Below are positions 36,454 to 47,896 of a DNA stretch of 64,000 nucleotides, one piece after another. Source of the stretch: Adiantum capillus-veneris (lineage: Eukaryota > Streptophyta > Polypodiopsida > Polypodiales > Pteridaceae); the NCBI GenBank assembly GCA_014529385.2, contig CM043969.1, positions 23,254,446 to 23,318,445 on the forward strand, read 5' to 3'. The stretch's first letter is position 1; every line of letters begins with the position of its first letter. A program made the position numbers and the translations under genes. The notes under the pieces are model-generated. The model ran no database searches and was not told the DNA's origin. It saw nothing but the letters and a program-made list of their open reading frames with translations.

Positions 36454-37148
36454 CTATAGGTATTCCCACAGCCATGGGCCGAGCCTGCACGTAAGAAAGG
36501 GCCTTTCACCTGTATCAACGTGGGAGCCAAACTTTGGCACATTACATATATTTCCAGTATAAGTAAATAGACACTCGTATGCACTATCATCAACCAATAG
36601 AGTATTCTCAGGCCTAAATTGACCAGTAGACATTTTCCAAAAGTCATCCAGATGCTTAAAGAAAACAGGTTTTCTGCCATTGATCTTGTGCCTTTGGAGC
36701 ACATCACAAGAAGACTGCCCAATGAATCTTGCCATCACTGCGCGTAAACCAGGGAAGCATTCCCGTAAACGAGTCACTAATTTATGCTCCATAACGGAGC
36801 TCGAAATGAAGACCTTGAAGTGACTGGCTGCCTACAATAAAACTGCCTTGCATCATGCCACACAAGGAAGTATAGCCATCTAGTCCTCTTGAGCAAAACT
36901 TGGGCATAAAGTAGATTCCATGTCAGGAAAAAAAATTCTTCATCCAAATCTACTTTATGAATCAGAAGACCGTTCAAATCCAAAATCAGAGATATAAGAG
37001 CATTGCTTACAGTATCTGGGTCATAGTAGTCTTCCTCAGCCACTCCAAGCACCCGGCTTGGATCGTTGCAGTTTGGGAAAGACCATGCTGTTAAGCCAAA
37101 CTTATATACCTGTTCCAGCTTCATGAAAACCTTTTGTTTCGGCTCCAT
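36454..37148 (-). CDS. FCP1/SCP-like (NIF-type) phosphatase domain, copy 1
   Basis: The segment starting at ATG 37148 reaches LILDLNGLLIHK (Asp at about 36980), the HAD motif I of FCP1/SCP phosphatases, but with Asn where catalysis needs the second Asp. After an apparent break (about 36840-36800), FKVFISSSVMEHKLVTRLRE (motif II Ser), RFIGQSSCD, GRKPVFFKHLDDFW (motif III Lys) and NTLLVDDSAYECLF (motif IV Asp pair, about 36594) follow to a TAG at 36454. A TTTTATTGTAG acceptor-like site precedes the second part, but the implied intron (about 38 nt) is too short for plants, so a frameshift is equally likely. The frame stays open for about 50 codons beyond the TAG. Plant genomes encode many FCP1-like proteins with D-x-N-G; such proteins are probably pseudo-phosphatases (inference). 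Confidence 0.75.
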
Positions 37149-37381
37149 ATACCTTCATAACCTTTTAAACGGGTGATCTGTTACAAGTTTCTTCGGCCTT
37201 AACTTGTAAATCGATCTTCATGGTGAACACACTAGCACAACCATCATATCCTGGTGTATTACTGCATTCAATAGAGTGTACATAATGCAGCTAGCTTATT
37301 TACAAACATAAGAAACTACATCGCATCTCATTATAATATATCCTTGAAAAAACATAACATTTACAAAGGTGCATCAGGGCT

Positions 37382-37862
37382 ATAACCAGCACCATCTTGG
37401 CTGGTAGAAATTGGCCCTGGCCAGAGGAACTTCACCAGCGGGCACATCCCCATGAACTCTCGCACAATCATCCAAGGGTTGGTCAACTACCTGCTTGGAA
37501 GCATTGCCAACAAGGACTTCAGCGGCATCCCCACCATCTTGAGAAGCTTCACTAAACAGGCTTTTGTTCCACCTCTTGGATGGTGGCTTTGTCGAACCTT
37601 GTTTCCTTTTTCTCGCTTGCGCAAACATGTCTTCTAGAGTGTCTGCACAATCTTCCCCGACATCAAGTGTACGTTTCTCCATGAATGTATCCTTGCCTAC
37701 ATCTTCATTGTTTGCTTTGAGTGCCACTACAGTTGACCTCCTAGGAAAGTTTTGCTTTTGCCTCCCACCTCTTGCAGGCTTTTGTAGTGTTGCCTTGTCC
37801 TCTGTGGAATCTCCCTTTGCCTCTCCAACATTATCTTGTCCTTCAAGAATCTTTGCATCTGT
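37382..37862 (-). CDS. Charged linker exon upstream of FCP1-like copy 1
   Basis: Opens after a CATTACAG acceptor (37863 onward) and stays open for 160 codons in one frame: DAKILEGQDNVGEAKGD, then a Lys/Arg-rich RGGRQKQNFPRR, TLEDMFAQARKRKQGSTKPP and an acidic stretch, ending at a stop near 37380. Composition suggests a disordered, possibly nuclear, linker. Joining it to the phosphatase domain is inference from position and orientation. Confidence 0.5.
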
Positions 37863-38007
37863 AATGGAATCAATGATAAAAAGTAGTAATTACTTTCAAG
37901 CTAAGTAGTAATTGTATAGTAGCTAGGAAATAACTGGCTAAAGCTTGCAAATAGTACATGAAACTAGCTGCAAGATAACCTTGCTACCTAATTGGCTGCA
38001 AGAAAAC

Positions 38008-38143
38008 CTCGCTGGAGATTCTCCCCAACATTCAAAGTCGATCATAATTTTCATCGAGTGAATTCCAAGTCCACCTAATCTCTTCAATGGAGTGAAGATA
38101 GAGGTGCTTGGAACACTATCAACTGTTTTGAGAGGACATAAGG
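38008..38143 (-). CDS. Small exon upstream of the linker exon
   Basis: Bounded by TTTTTTGGCAG (acceptor) and GAG|GTTTTC (donor). The open frame carries LCPLKTVDSVPSTSIFTPLK and GGLGIHSMKIMIDFECWGE. I do not recognise it. Assignment to the same gene rests on strand and clean splice consensus only. Confidence 0.35.
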
Positions 38144-38199
38144 CTGCCAAAAAAGAAAACAAAGTTAAACTTTTGAAAACAATAACCAGCTAGCTAAAA

Positions 38200-39600
38200 A
38201 AGAAAATAGCAACCTAATGCTTTTTAGAAGCTTTCTTCTAGCATGATGTACAATTATTAATGAACAAGAATCAGACAGCTATTAGCAGTTATAGCCTATT
38301 ACACAAGTAATAGGCTAACTGTATTTTCAATAAGGGAATGAGAAGGTATACCCAACAAACAACTAATAGCTAATGTTGAGCTATTTTACCAGTATGAGGT
38401 AGCTATTACCAGCCCATAGCTACTTCATAGCTACCATATACCTATTAAGGAGTTATTATTCTACATAATAGCTGTGTGATAGCTGGTCAAGAGCTCTATG
38501 TAGCTATAATAGCTTCTCTAATATCTACTTAAGCTATCTAAATAGTTAGTCAAAATGGACATAGCTATCACCACCTAGCTATTCAAGACATAGCTACCTA
38601 ATAGCTAGTTAAAAGCTTTCTTCCAACCTATTGTTGAGCTATTTAACAAGAACCAAGTTTCTATTAGCAGTTAATAGCTGTTCCATAGCTATCAAATGGT
38701 CTTAAGGATTTTATGGTGTACACAATATCTTTATACAGTTATTAGATAGGTAATAGCTATATTAGTAGCTACCCAATTAAGGCCATAGCTATTACCCTCT
38801 AGCTATGAAAGTCGATTGCAGCTAAAAGCTGGTTAAAAGCTTCTTGTAAAACAGCTATAGTCAACTTTGGATAGGTCATAGCTACTTACAAGTTATTGAA
38901 GGTAGCTATTGGGCAGCTATCAACAGTTAATAGCTCTTCCATAGCTATCAAAATGGTCTTAATGAATTTATGATCTACACAATAGCTCTATAAAAGGTGG
39001 CCAACAACTATTAGAAAGGAAATAGTTGTATTAATAGTTGCTCAATTAAGGCCAAAGCTGTGACCCTCTAACTATCAAAGTCAATTGCAGTTAAAATCTG
39101 GTTAAAAGCTTCTTGTCAAACACCTATAACCAACTTTGGATAGGTCATAGCTACTTACAAGCTATTGGAGGCAGCTATTGGGGAACTATTAGCATTTAGA
39201 AGTTGTTCCATAGCTATCAAAATGGTCTTAAATGGTTGATGATGTACATGATAGCTTTATATAAGGTAGCCGACAACTATTAGACAGGTAATAGTTGTAT
39301 TAATAGCTACCCAATTAAGGCCATAGCTATTACCCTCTAGCTATGAAAGTCTATAGCAGCTAAAAGCTGGTTAGAAGCTTCTTGTGAGACAACTTTAGCA
39401 AACTTTGGATATTTTATAGCTTGTTAATAGCTACTGGTCAGTTATTACTAGGTGTTAATAGCTAGGCAACATAACACAAGCAACAACTATTGCTATAACC
39501 ATAACATAAGAAACAATAGCCATTGTACAACATCTATTAAAAAGGCAGTATAGCTATCACTGGCTTATTGGGGACATACCTATTAGGATACCATTGTCTT
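38200..39600. repeat. TAGCTAT-rich tandem repeat, unit about 256-269 bp
   Basis: Three units are clear between about 38640 and 39420. The marker CCATAGCTATCAAAATGGTC starts at 38683, 38939 and 39208, and blocks such as GGCCATAGCTATTACCCTCT and AGCTACTTACAAG recur in register. Flanking 38280-38640 and 39420-39580 carry the same AGCTAT/AATAGCT vocabulary more loosely. AGCTATT/AATAGCT is self-complementary, so the array can fold extensively. It lies in the presumed intron between the zinc-finger-like exon and the FCP1-like exons. Confidence 0.8.
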
Positions 39601-39689
39601 CTATAGCAGAAGTTGTATTCGCACAAAACATCATCTTAAGAGATGCAATTATCTCTATTCCGCATCCCATTGCCAAGCAAAAGTCATGT

Positions 39690-39962
39690 AACATGCATAA
39701 ATTTGCAACACAAAAAAATGTGATAAGGGTGCTTGCATGGTAGCATGCAAAAACCCACCATCATCTCATCTTGAAGACCCATTCTGCAAGTGGTGCATGG
39801 ATTCTCAATATATATGGGTCCTTGACGTACATGAGGCATAGTAGCAGGTGAGGGAGAGAATAGTGGACCTTTGCCTTGTTGCAACTGAGAAAGATTGTTG
39901 CCAACAAAAGCCTCCTGATTTTTAAGTGTTGCCAACAACAGGTTCTTTTGTTGGAGCCACTC
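39690..39962 (-). CDS. Coiled-coil plus RING/PHD-like Cys-His exon
   Basis: After a TTTGTCTTTGGACACTAG acceptor the minus strand reads EWLQQKNLLLATLKNQEAFV (helical), then NPCTTCRMGLQDEMMVGFCM and LPCKHPYH. The spacing C-x2-C-x12-C-x3-C-K-H-x2-H resembles a RING or related zinc-binding fold in which CKH-x2-H holds the middle ligands. The frame stops shortly after. It may be the 5' part of the FCP1-like gene further left or an unrelated remnant. Confidence 0.45.
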
Positions 39963-40118
39963 CTAGTGTCCAAAGACAAAAAAAAATGAGTCTTAACTCT
40001 TTAAACACACAATAAGAAATGTAATAATTGTAAAGTGTTCACAATTCCACCTGTATGTCTGCAACAATGTTGTTTTTGGGCATGCCACTCTCGGTCACTC
40101 CAAGAAGAGCAAAGAAGG

Positions 40119-41419
40119 TGTCAGGGGATAATTGTGCGAAAGATGAGCCAGGAAGGCACCGGGCCCCTGGCTGTGAGAGGTGCGGGAAAAAAGGTACAGC
40201 AGACGCAATTACCGACAACAGTATTCAAAGCAAACAATTCGCCTTATTCCAGTTAATCGACATAATCCATGTTTAATCAATCACTAATGAAGCTTAAATG
40301 CTCTTTACAAGAAGAAACCTAGCTTAATCCAGGTGCTTAAACAAGAAGATGATGAAACTCTGCTTACTCTGCCTTCTGCTCCCTGATTCGAATGGCTAAT
40401 TATGGCTTAGAACTTTGGCTTGGTTTAGGGAATTGGCTTAGGATTAGAAGCTCGAGATTTAGAGAGCTTATGAAGCTTAGCATGGATCTTGCTTATGAGG
40501 TTTCCTTCAAAGCTTGGGCTTAGAGTAGGTTTTCTTGGCTTATCAAAGCTTGGAGAGATTTTTCTTATGGGATTCGAGAGGTTTTGCTTTGCTTATGAGC
40601 TTGGGCGGTTAATGAGTGATTAGAGGTTATGGTCTTCAAGGTTTAAGATGGCTTAACCGGTTTAGAGTAGGTCAATGATGGCTTATAAGGTTTCGAGTAG
40701 GTTAATGAGAGCTTAAGAGGCTACGAGTCGGTTAATGATGGCTTAAGAGGCTAAGAGTGGGTTAATGATGGATTAAGAGACTAAGAGCTGGTTAATGATG
40801 GATTAAGAGGTTTTTAAATAAGAGCTTAGGAGATTTCGATGATTGGGTTTCAAGATGATTATCAGAGCTTAAGAGCTTCCTTCCCCCAAGAGAGAGGACA
40901 ATCCAAATGAAAAGAGGAGAAGAACTTGGGCTAACCTTGGCTTAGGCGTTTGGCCTCCTCTCCCGGAGAAAGAGCTTGGCTTCTCGCCTTCCGAGATTAG
41001 TCTTGGATGGCATATGTCATTAAGAGTCGGTTAATGGGAGCTTAAGGGCTTCTTCTTCTTCTCCTGGATAGATAGTGCCCCAAGAGATCATGCTTACAAA
41101 AAGAATCACCCACTCCTTTTGTAGGTTGCACGCCGAAAAAAAACCTCCTATTCTCGGCTAACCCATTAGCGTATCGCTAATGGGAACCACCGCTTGGTGA
41201 TGTGGTAGCTGACGGGATTTTGAGCAATGCGGAATCCATCGGGACCAGTGCTGCAAAGACTCGCTATGGCATCCTCTGCACTTCGCGTTTCTCTTCGTCG
41301 CCAGCGCGGTTGAGGCTCAAGCCAGCCTGCACAAGCAAATCTTTCCCTCCTGCGCGGCTGCAGAGCTACCCGCCATCGACCTCCCACCCCGGCTCGTTTC
41401 GCATCGGGTTCACCAAGAA
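40119..41419 (-). mobile_element. LTR fragment of the Gypsy A family plus short internal remnant
   Basis: Starts TGTCAGGGGATAATTGTGCG and parallels the LTR at 41420 through TAATCAATCACT and GCTTACTCTGCCTTCTGCTC. It then holds its own minisatellite of about 30 bp (GGTTAATGATGGCTTAAGAGG, 40650-40810) and a near-palindrome CCCATTAGCG-TAT-CGCTAATGGG (41162-41184). The right part is GC-rich and ends with a PBS-like sequence (minus strand TGGTGAACCCGATGCG, 41415-41400) just before the next LTR. This is consistent with two LTRs separated by an almost completely deleted element. Confidence 0.65.
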
Positions 41420-43482
41420 TGTTGGGGGATAATTGTGCAAAAGGTGAGCATGGGAAGGAATCGGTCCCCTGGCTGTGAGAGGTGCGGGAAACAAGGTGTA
41501 GTACTAGACGCTATTACTGACAACAGAGTTTAAAACAAATAGTCCGTTTAATTTCCAATTAATCCATAGAATCCATGGTTAATAAATCACTATACAAGCT
41601 TAAATGCTCTTACAAGGAAAATCTGGCTTAAATCAGGTGCTTAAACAAGAAATTGATGAAACTTTGCTTACTCTGCCTTCTGCTCCTTGATTCGAATGGC
41701 TAATGGGATTCGAGCAGGTTTAGGATGGTCAAGCAGGTATGGATGGCCAATGAAAGTTAAGCTTGAGGATTTTAATGGCTAATGATGGCTTTGAAGCTTT
41801 AATTGGGTTTAGGGAATCAGCTCAGTCTGCTTAGAGAGGTTTGGCTTATGGGTTTTAAGATTATCTTGATTAAGGCGCAATTAAGCTAAGCACCTTGGTT
41901 TAAGAGGTTAAGAATATAGAGTTTATTCGAGGAAGATTAGGAGGAGTTTAAGAGCTTGTCGATTATCAGGAGCTTAAGAATAAGGGGCTCATGAGGAGGA
42001 GAGCTTAAGAGATTCAAGATCTTTGGAGTTTCAGATTATGAGGATTAAGAGCTTAAGAGCTTCAAGGTCTCTGAGGAGCTTCAACGCTCTAGCTTATGAT
42101 GAGGAGAAGGAATAAACAAACCACATGTTTTCCCTTTATATGGATGCATGTTTCCTTGGCTAAAAATAGCTCGGCACCCATTAGCGACGTCGCTAATGGG
42201 TCCTAGCCCTTGATGACATGGCAGCTGACAAAATTGGCTTTCATAAAATCTACTGCTACCGGTCTCAACCGGAGCGCCCTCACGAGCTCTGCAACTCCCA
42301 CTTCTTCGCCGAGCCCGTCTGAGTACACATGCGCCCTGCGCAAGCATCCCAAGCTCATCCCCATCTGCTATTCCGCTGCTGCCATGCTTTTCCTCCTTTT
42401 TCTTCTTTTGCTTACACACTAAAAACCCTTTGTGGGTGGCACTTAATTGTTTGCATTGGACGGCCTTTACTCAATTGGGCGGGCGGCCCCTTATTGCCTT
42501 GGACGGCCGAATATGGGAAAACTTTGGAGGCCAATGCTTGGGCGGCCATCGGGCATACATAATTGTGGCCCTTGGCCAATATTTAATGGGCTTGGCACCA
42601 CACTTTGCATACATATCTTTTAAAGCATTGCAAGAGCCGACATTCCAGACACGAAGCTCTGCAAAAATCTACGGCACCACATTTGGCATACATATCTAAC
42701 AAAGCACTGCCAAACATGGTATTCTTTGTGAGCAGTCCTTGACTAACCTTACCATCTTCAACTTCGATGCTCGTATCAACCTCTCGTATAATCCTACATA
42801 CCTTTAAGATGCAAGTACAAGTGATTGCATTGAAGTAAGGCCTTCCCACCACATCCGATAAAAAGTGTCAGAGTTTCCTTCTTGTCAGCTAGGTATTGCC
42901 AATTATGACCACTTCCAGCCAAGCACTACATGAAATGACATCCCGGGCATGAGACTCATCAAGATACTACTGCTCTAGCATCCCAAACTCTGGACAATAG
43001 ACAAAACTCCCAGCTGAGATACCAACCGAGCCGACTGAACTGGTACGGAGCCAGCCCTCGGTGTATCTTAATCGGCCAATATCTTGGCGACCGGGACTCC
43101 GATCAACTGAACTGAAAAGACCGACGTGCTCCACAAAATGAGCACTTCAAGCCCGTGCATTCTTTTCATTTCTGTCACCTCATCTGCAGTTTCCCAATCC
43201 GGTACGGATCTGCAATCGACTCAAACTTCGAACTGCCATAACTTCTTCACCGTAGCTCCAATCGACGAGCCGTAAAGACAGGCCGGTAGAGCACATCGAG
43301 CACTGCAGTTCTAGGACACAATACCCCATTCATATTCACTTCAAGCATAACACTTTTTAGCATCATTAAGGCATGTTTTGGCCCTTTCAATTGCATTTGT
43401 TCATTAAACATATAAGCTTCAAACAAACTTAATGTGAATTTTTCTGGTATCTTTCTTTGCATGGGAGCGAAGTTTCACGACA
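41420..43482 (-). mobile_element. LTR of the Gypsy A family
   Basis: Bounded by TGTTGGGGGATAA and TTCACGACA, with a PBS-like sequence 5 nt outside its left end, the arrangement of a 5' LTR of a minus-strand element. Right two-thirds align with 8080-9134. It has a perfect palindrome CCCATTAGCGACGTCGCTAATGGG in the middle (42177-42200) and a degenerate AGAGCTTAAGAG-type repeat at 41930-42080. ORFs called here have no family match. Confidence 0.7.
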
Positions 43483-43489
43483 ACATCTT

Positions 43490-44240
43490 TGTTTGCAGTT
43501 ATCACAACTTGCAATTGTATCGAGACTGCTCCAAAGGCGCATTCCCACTAGCCTCTAATATGGCTAGTTCTTCTCTAGCTTCTTGTAGTTGCTGCAAAAA
43601 GGTGTCTCCCTTTGACTAAACCTGCATTGCCACTTCAGCTTGCTGAATTTCTTTTGTGATCTGCCATATATTAGTCTCCACATCCCTAATTTTGGCATGT
43701 ACATCAACCAATAAGGCCAGTGCCAAATCCACATGCTGAGTATTTGTTGCAGCCAAATTGGCGTTTAGTGGTGCACCTTCCAATGAGAATGTTCTCATTG
43801 TCTCCCCTCATTCATGCACGTCATGAATCTATCCCTCTTGTTGGAGAGCCCCTGCTTGCGTGCTCCCAGCAGACTGACTGATCTCGCAGCCACGGCTACC
43901 CAGGCAACCTTGTGCTTGGACTTGTCCTCAGACAATTCTGCCCGTTGGAAATTTTTGAAAGCAAACACTTTTGCAAACCAGGCAGCACACTCGCCATTTA
44001 CGAGTCACTTCTGGTAGACCATTTGATACAACACCATGAATTTGTTGAAAAACTATGTCCATAAGGTGCGGAGCTTCACTTTCTGCCCTTTTTCTCTTAC
44101 CACCATGAACACGGACAACCAATCTATATCTGAGACATCCATCATATGCGTGTTGTCAACCCCATCCAAGATGAGATTGTAAAGTTCAAGACAGTCCTCC
44201 TTTGTAGTGCAAACCTTTGCATGCTAGATTTTGGTGTATG
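43490..44240 (-). pseudogene. Unrecognised degenerate gene
   Basis: One minus-strand frame from about 44240 reads KVCTTKEDCLELYNLILDGV, HMMDVSDIDWLSVFMVVREK (interrupted by TAG and TGA), then AAWFAKVFAFKNFQRAELSE and VAVAARSVSLLGARKQGLSN. A second frame (43798-43490) continues with HVDLALALLVDVHAKIRDVE, a TAG, and a helical QLQEAREELAILEASG. The composition is protein-like over about 240 codons, and the last part looks coiled-coil. I do not recognise the family. Confidence 0.4.
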
Positions 44241-44495
44241 GAGGTGGGGTCCACTTGAATATGAAATAGCAATAATAAGATGAAGTCCATAACATGAGCA
44301 ACAAAAGATGAAGCATATGACAGGTCACACACCACACACATGGACATGAACAATGACACAAGTGCATATAACAGGCAAATAACAACCACATACACACAAA
44401 TACACAGACTGCATGTGAGAACATCATGAGAAATTGCACCTCTTGGTTCTACGCCCATTCACACAACGGCTTCGAGGTCTATCGCAAGGGACTCT

Positions 44496-44798
44496 TTGCA
44501 AGTTACGGTGATCAATGAAGATGTTGTTGATGCAGAGACAAGAAGGCAATTGAGCACACATTCAACACCCCCTCTAGGTATGGATACTCCCATTCACACA
44601 GTAGCACAAAGCTCTTTTGCAAAAGAGAATTTACAAGCTATGGTGGTTAATGACGACAACAAGATGGTAATATTTGCCACTCTTAGTATCGATGCTCCCA
44701 TTGAGAAACAAGATTCGAGTTTTGTTGTAACACAACCCATGCAAGTAATGCTAATTAGTGATGATAGTGTGATCATGATAGATGAGGAGCTTATGTAG
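44496..44798 (+). CDS. Small ORF with internal repeats, hypothetical
   Basis: A 100-codon frame with three related blocks: LQVTVINEDVV, LQAMVVNDDNKMV and MQVMLISDDSVIM, spaced about 40-45 residues. Two blocks are preceded by Pro-rich or Ser-rich spacers (DTPIHTVAQSSFAKE, DAPIEKQDSSFVVTQ). The frame is open upstream to about 44456 without ATG. It may be a fragment of a repeat-containing protein or chance. No family recognised. Confidence 0.25.
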   Translation: MQVTVINEDVVDAETRRQLSTHSTPPLGMDTPIHTVAQSSFAKENLQAMVVNDDNKMVIFATLSIDAPIEKQDSSFVVTQPMQVMLISDDSVIMIDEELM

Positions 44799-44906
44799 AC
44801 AAGTCAATCTCCTTCCATTTCTGAAAATGCGCATTGATGCAGCATCTCTATCGACCTCTTAGCCATCACACCATACTTCTCCCACATAGAAACAAATCAC
44901 ATCCAA

Positions 44907-44910
<4 letters not shown>

Positions 44911-44949
<39 letters not shown>
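44911..44949. repeat. (GA)n microsatellite
   Basis: About 39 bp of GA. Confidence 0.95.
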
Positions 44950-44950
<1 letters not shown>

Positions 44951-44951
<1 letters not shown>

Positions 44952-46640
44952 ATGCGTTGTTCCTGCAAGAGAACCTTGCCTTCCTGTAGAATTCTTGCCC
45001 ATGCAAGAATGTGAATCCAACAAAATACTCCCCCTCTCTCACACATTCCCACTACTTTCCTTGAAAATTTTTCAAAAGTGATTTTTTAAATTTAGCACCT
45101 AAAGACTTTTCTTGAATTTATTTAAACGTGAATTTTTTTAATCTAACAGCTAAGGACTAAGCTATTAAGGTGTTATAGGAATACAACTTTCAACCCATAA
45201 AAGTGTACCACACACTCATGCTACCACCCATGAAAGGAATTGTGATTTAGAGGTAATAGAGAGAGGCAAAAATGGTGTATTTACATGTAGAATTCATATG
45301 AGAGCTATGGAAGTGAGAGGGGAGGTTGATGGGTGAAGAGGGTGAGAGAAACCATGGAAGGTGTAGGTTTGAGTGAGGGATGGAGAGGAATGAGTGTGTG
45401 TGTGTGTGTGTGTATGCATGTGTGGAAGTGAATAGAGGTGAGAGAAGACTAGGGTGATGTGAGAAAAAGTGGGCAGACTGGGGACCACCATAATAATCAT
45501 ATCTCACTGGTGGCAGCTCCAAAAATTACGAAAAGGTTTGAAGAGATTATTCAGCTTGTGAGCAAAATGTTTCATTTCGATCATCTCCTCAAATTTTGAG
45601 GTGAGGTGGATGCCAAAATCCTCACCAAAATGCATGTTTTTCCTCCTACAAAAGTCTTTAGTGGCCCCCCTTTTGTTGAATTGTCATAATCCTTCAAGAG
45701 TGAGGCTCTCAATTCATGAGAGCATGACCTAATAGATTCTTGAGGGTTTGAAGCACCTCCTCAAATTCAGAGTGGAGGTGGACGCCAAAAATCTCACCAA
45801 AATGCATGCTTTTCCTCCTACAAAGTCTTCAGTGGCCCCCCTTTTGTTGAATTTGCATAATCCTCCAAGAGTGAGCCCCACCTTGCATGAGAGCATGACC
45901 TAATAGATTATGAGGGTTTGAAAATATGCATGGATTAGGATTATTCACAAATATGATAGATAGATATGATGGAAAAAAACAGGTTATGATATAAACAATT
46001 CATGGAATCTGGAATCGTGTCGGTTGTATATAAATATAAAATGGAAAAGAGAAATATATGAAAATATGGGGAATCAAATGAGGTGGGTCTTTTTTTTTTT
46101 TGATTTATGACTATTTACAAGAAGTAAGGAAGAATGCATGTAGGAAATGGTGATTTAGTAAAAGGGAATGACTGGGTGAAAGGTATTTTTGTGAATTTTT
46201 CTCAGAGTGAGTTCACACCAAGATTTGGAGAGGCTTGCATGAAAATATTTATTTATATAATAACGAGTATGCACACTGGTAAGAAAAATGTGGTAATGTG
46301 AGCATAACATACTTAGGCAAATAACACACACCTAGGTAAAAATATTTAAAAAAATACCAAAATAATTAAAATAAAAAATCCCTATATTTAGGATCTATAT
46401 ACAATGAAATATCTACACACAAATGGGACATAATTTATTTTTATTTTTTGTTTTTATTTATGTATTTGGCCCAACTAGCACAATGACTAGCTAGCTGAGG
46501 GTTTTATGGAGATATGGGAAAAGTCCCCTAACTCACACACGCCTATGTACAGTGAAAGGGTGAGGATAGCCGCAGTGATTGAGTGACTTTGATAGGGTGA
46601 GGTAGCTCACTAAGAAAATTTTGGATAGCCAAAAAACGGC
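44951..46640. other. No gene recognised; includes a tandem duplication
   Basis: A (GT)n tract sits at 45393-45411. 45587-45750 and 45760-45923 are a tandem duplication of about 170 bp sharing CTCACCAAAATGCATG, GTGGCCCCCCTTTTGTTGAA and GAGAGCATGACCTAATAGAT. The rest is AT-rich with no coding signal. Confidence 0.7.
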
Positions 46641-47440
46641 TATCAATAGTTTCAGGAGTGTGATGATGGTATTGCCTTGTGTCAAGCAAGTTACATAGAG
46701 AGATTGCTATGTAAGTTTGGACTTGAGAAAAGCAAACCTATTGCTACTCCCATGGAAACAGGTTTGAAATTGGGTGTTCCTAATGTTGGTGATCCTGTCA
46801 ATGCCACTCTTTATCAAACTACTTATTTATGTCTGCAACACAAGGCATGATATTCAGTTTGTAGTCTCACAGGTCAACAGATTTATGCATAGCCCATGGT
46901 CTAAGAATTGGTAAGCCATCAAGAGGATCTTTCACTAGTTGAGTGGCACTTTACATCGTGGGTTGTTTTATCCCAAGGGGGGATCATTGGCACCAGAGAT
47001 ACATGCCTTTTCAGACTCACATTGGGCTCGTTGTTATGACATGCGAGTGTCCACAAGTGGTTTTTGTTTCATGCTATGTAGTTCATGCATATCATGGTTG
47101 AGAAAGAAGCAGCCTACTGTGGCCACTTATAGTTGTGAGGCCGAGTAAAGGGTAGTCTTCAGAGTTATGGTTGAGTGTGTATGGCTCAGATTCCTTATGG
47201 CCGATTTGGATAGGACACTATCAACATCATCTATACTCACAGTCAAAGCGCATTGGCAGTTGTGAGGAACCTAGTATTTCATGCTCGCACAAAGCTCATT
47301 GAGGTGCATTACCACTATGTCAGAGAGAGACTCTCAACATGAGAGATCAACTTGGATATTTTCACAAAGGGATTACCTTGTGAGAAGTTCAAAGCTTTCC
47401 CCAAAGATTTGGGATTACTTCCCTTTGTGGATTGATCATG
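46640..47440 (+). pseudogene. Copia pol 3' end (RT C-terminus and RNase H)
   Basis: SYIERLLCKFGLEKSKPIAT and PMETGLKLG match the Copia RT end. HAFSDSHWARCYDMRVSTSG then SWLRKKQPTVATYSCEAE match Copia RNase H (S-D-x-D-W-A-G, S-T-S-G, W-x-S-K-K-Q-x-x-V-A-x-S-x-x-E-A-E), with His replacing the second Asp of SDxDW. Stops and frameshifts interrupt it, and the upstream pol is missing. Confidence 0.85.
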
Positions 47441-47492
47441 TCCTTTGGGCATGACACTTCCCTTTATAGTAGGTGCTAGCCATCGTTTACCA

Positions 47493-47706
47493 CATCACTC
47501 CCAGGGGGGATATGTTACCATACATATATGGTAGTGATGTGCGTGAACAGGCTTAGGACCACGTGGACATTTTTTCCCTCACTAGGAGGTTTTTTCCCGC
47601 ATCACTCCTAGGGGGGATATGTTACCATACATATGTGGTAGTGATGTGCATCAACACGCTTAGGACCACGAGGACATTTTTTCCCTCACTAGGAGGTTTT
47701 TCCTCC
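47493..47706 (+). repeat. Tandem duplication of a Copia PPT/LTR start
   Basis: ATCACTCCYAGGGGGGATAT then GTTACCATACATAT, through TCACTAGGAGGTTTTT, occurs twice in a row with unit 107 bp (LTR start TGTTACC at 47513 and 47620). AGGGGGGATA is a typical polypurine tract directly downstream of the Copia coding remnant, so TGTTACC is the probable 3' LTR start. Confidence 0.7.
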
Positions 47707-47872
47707 GTGCATTGTATATGCGCCCATCATTCTAGGGCTAACTTATCTTCCATTTGTGCACTAAGCAATACACTCTCTATTGTGTGCCTTGAGCTTCTTC
47801 ATCTTCTCCAAGATCTGTGTGATTCCTTCCAACCCTATTTTCAATAGTGGAATCATCACGCACATCACTTTC

Positions 47873-47896
47873 GGGGGGGGGGGGGGGGGGGGGGGG
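47873..47896. repeat. Homopolymer of 24 G
   Basis: Uninterrupted G run just after TCACGCACATCACTTTC. It may mark the end of the Copia LTR remnant. Confidence 0.95.
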
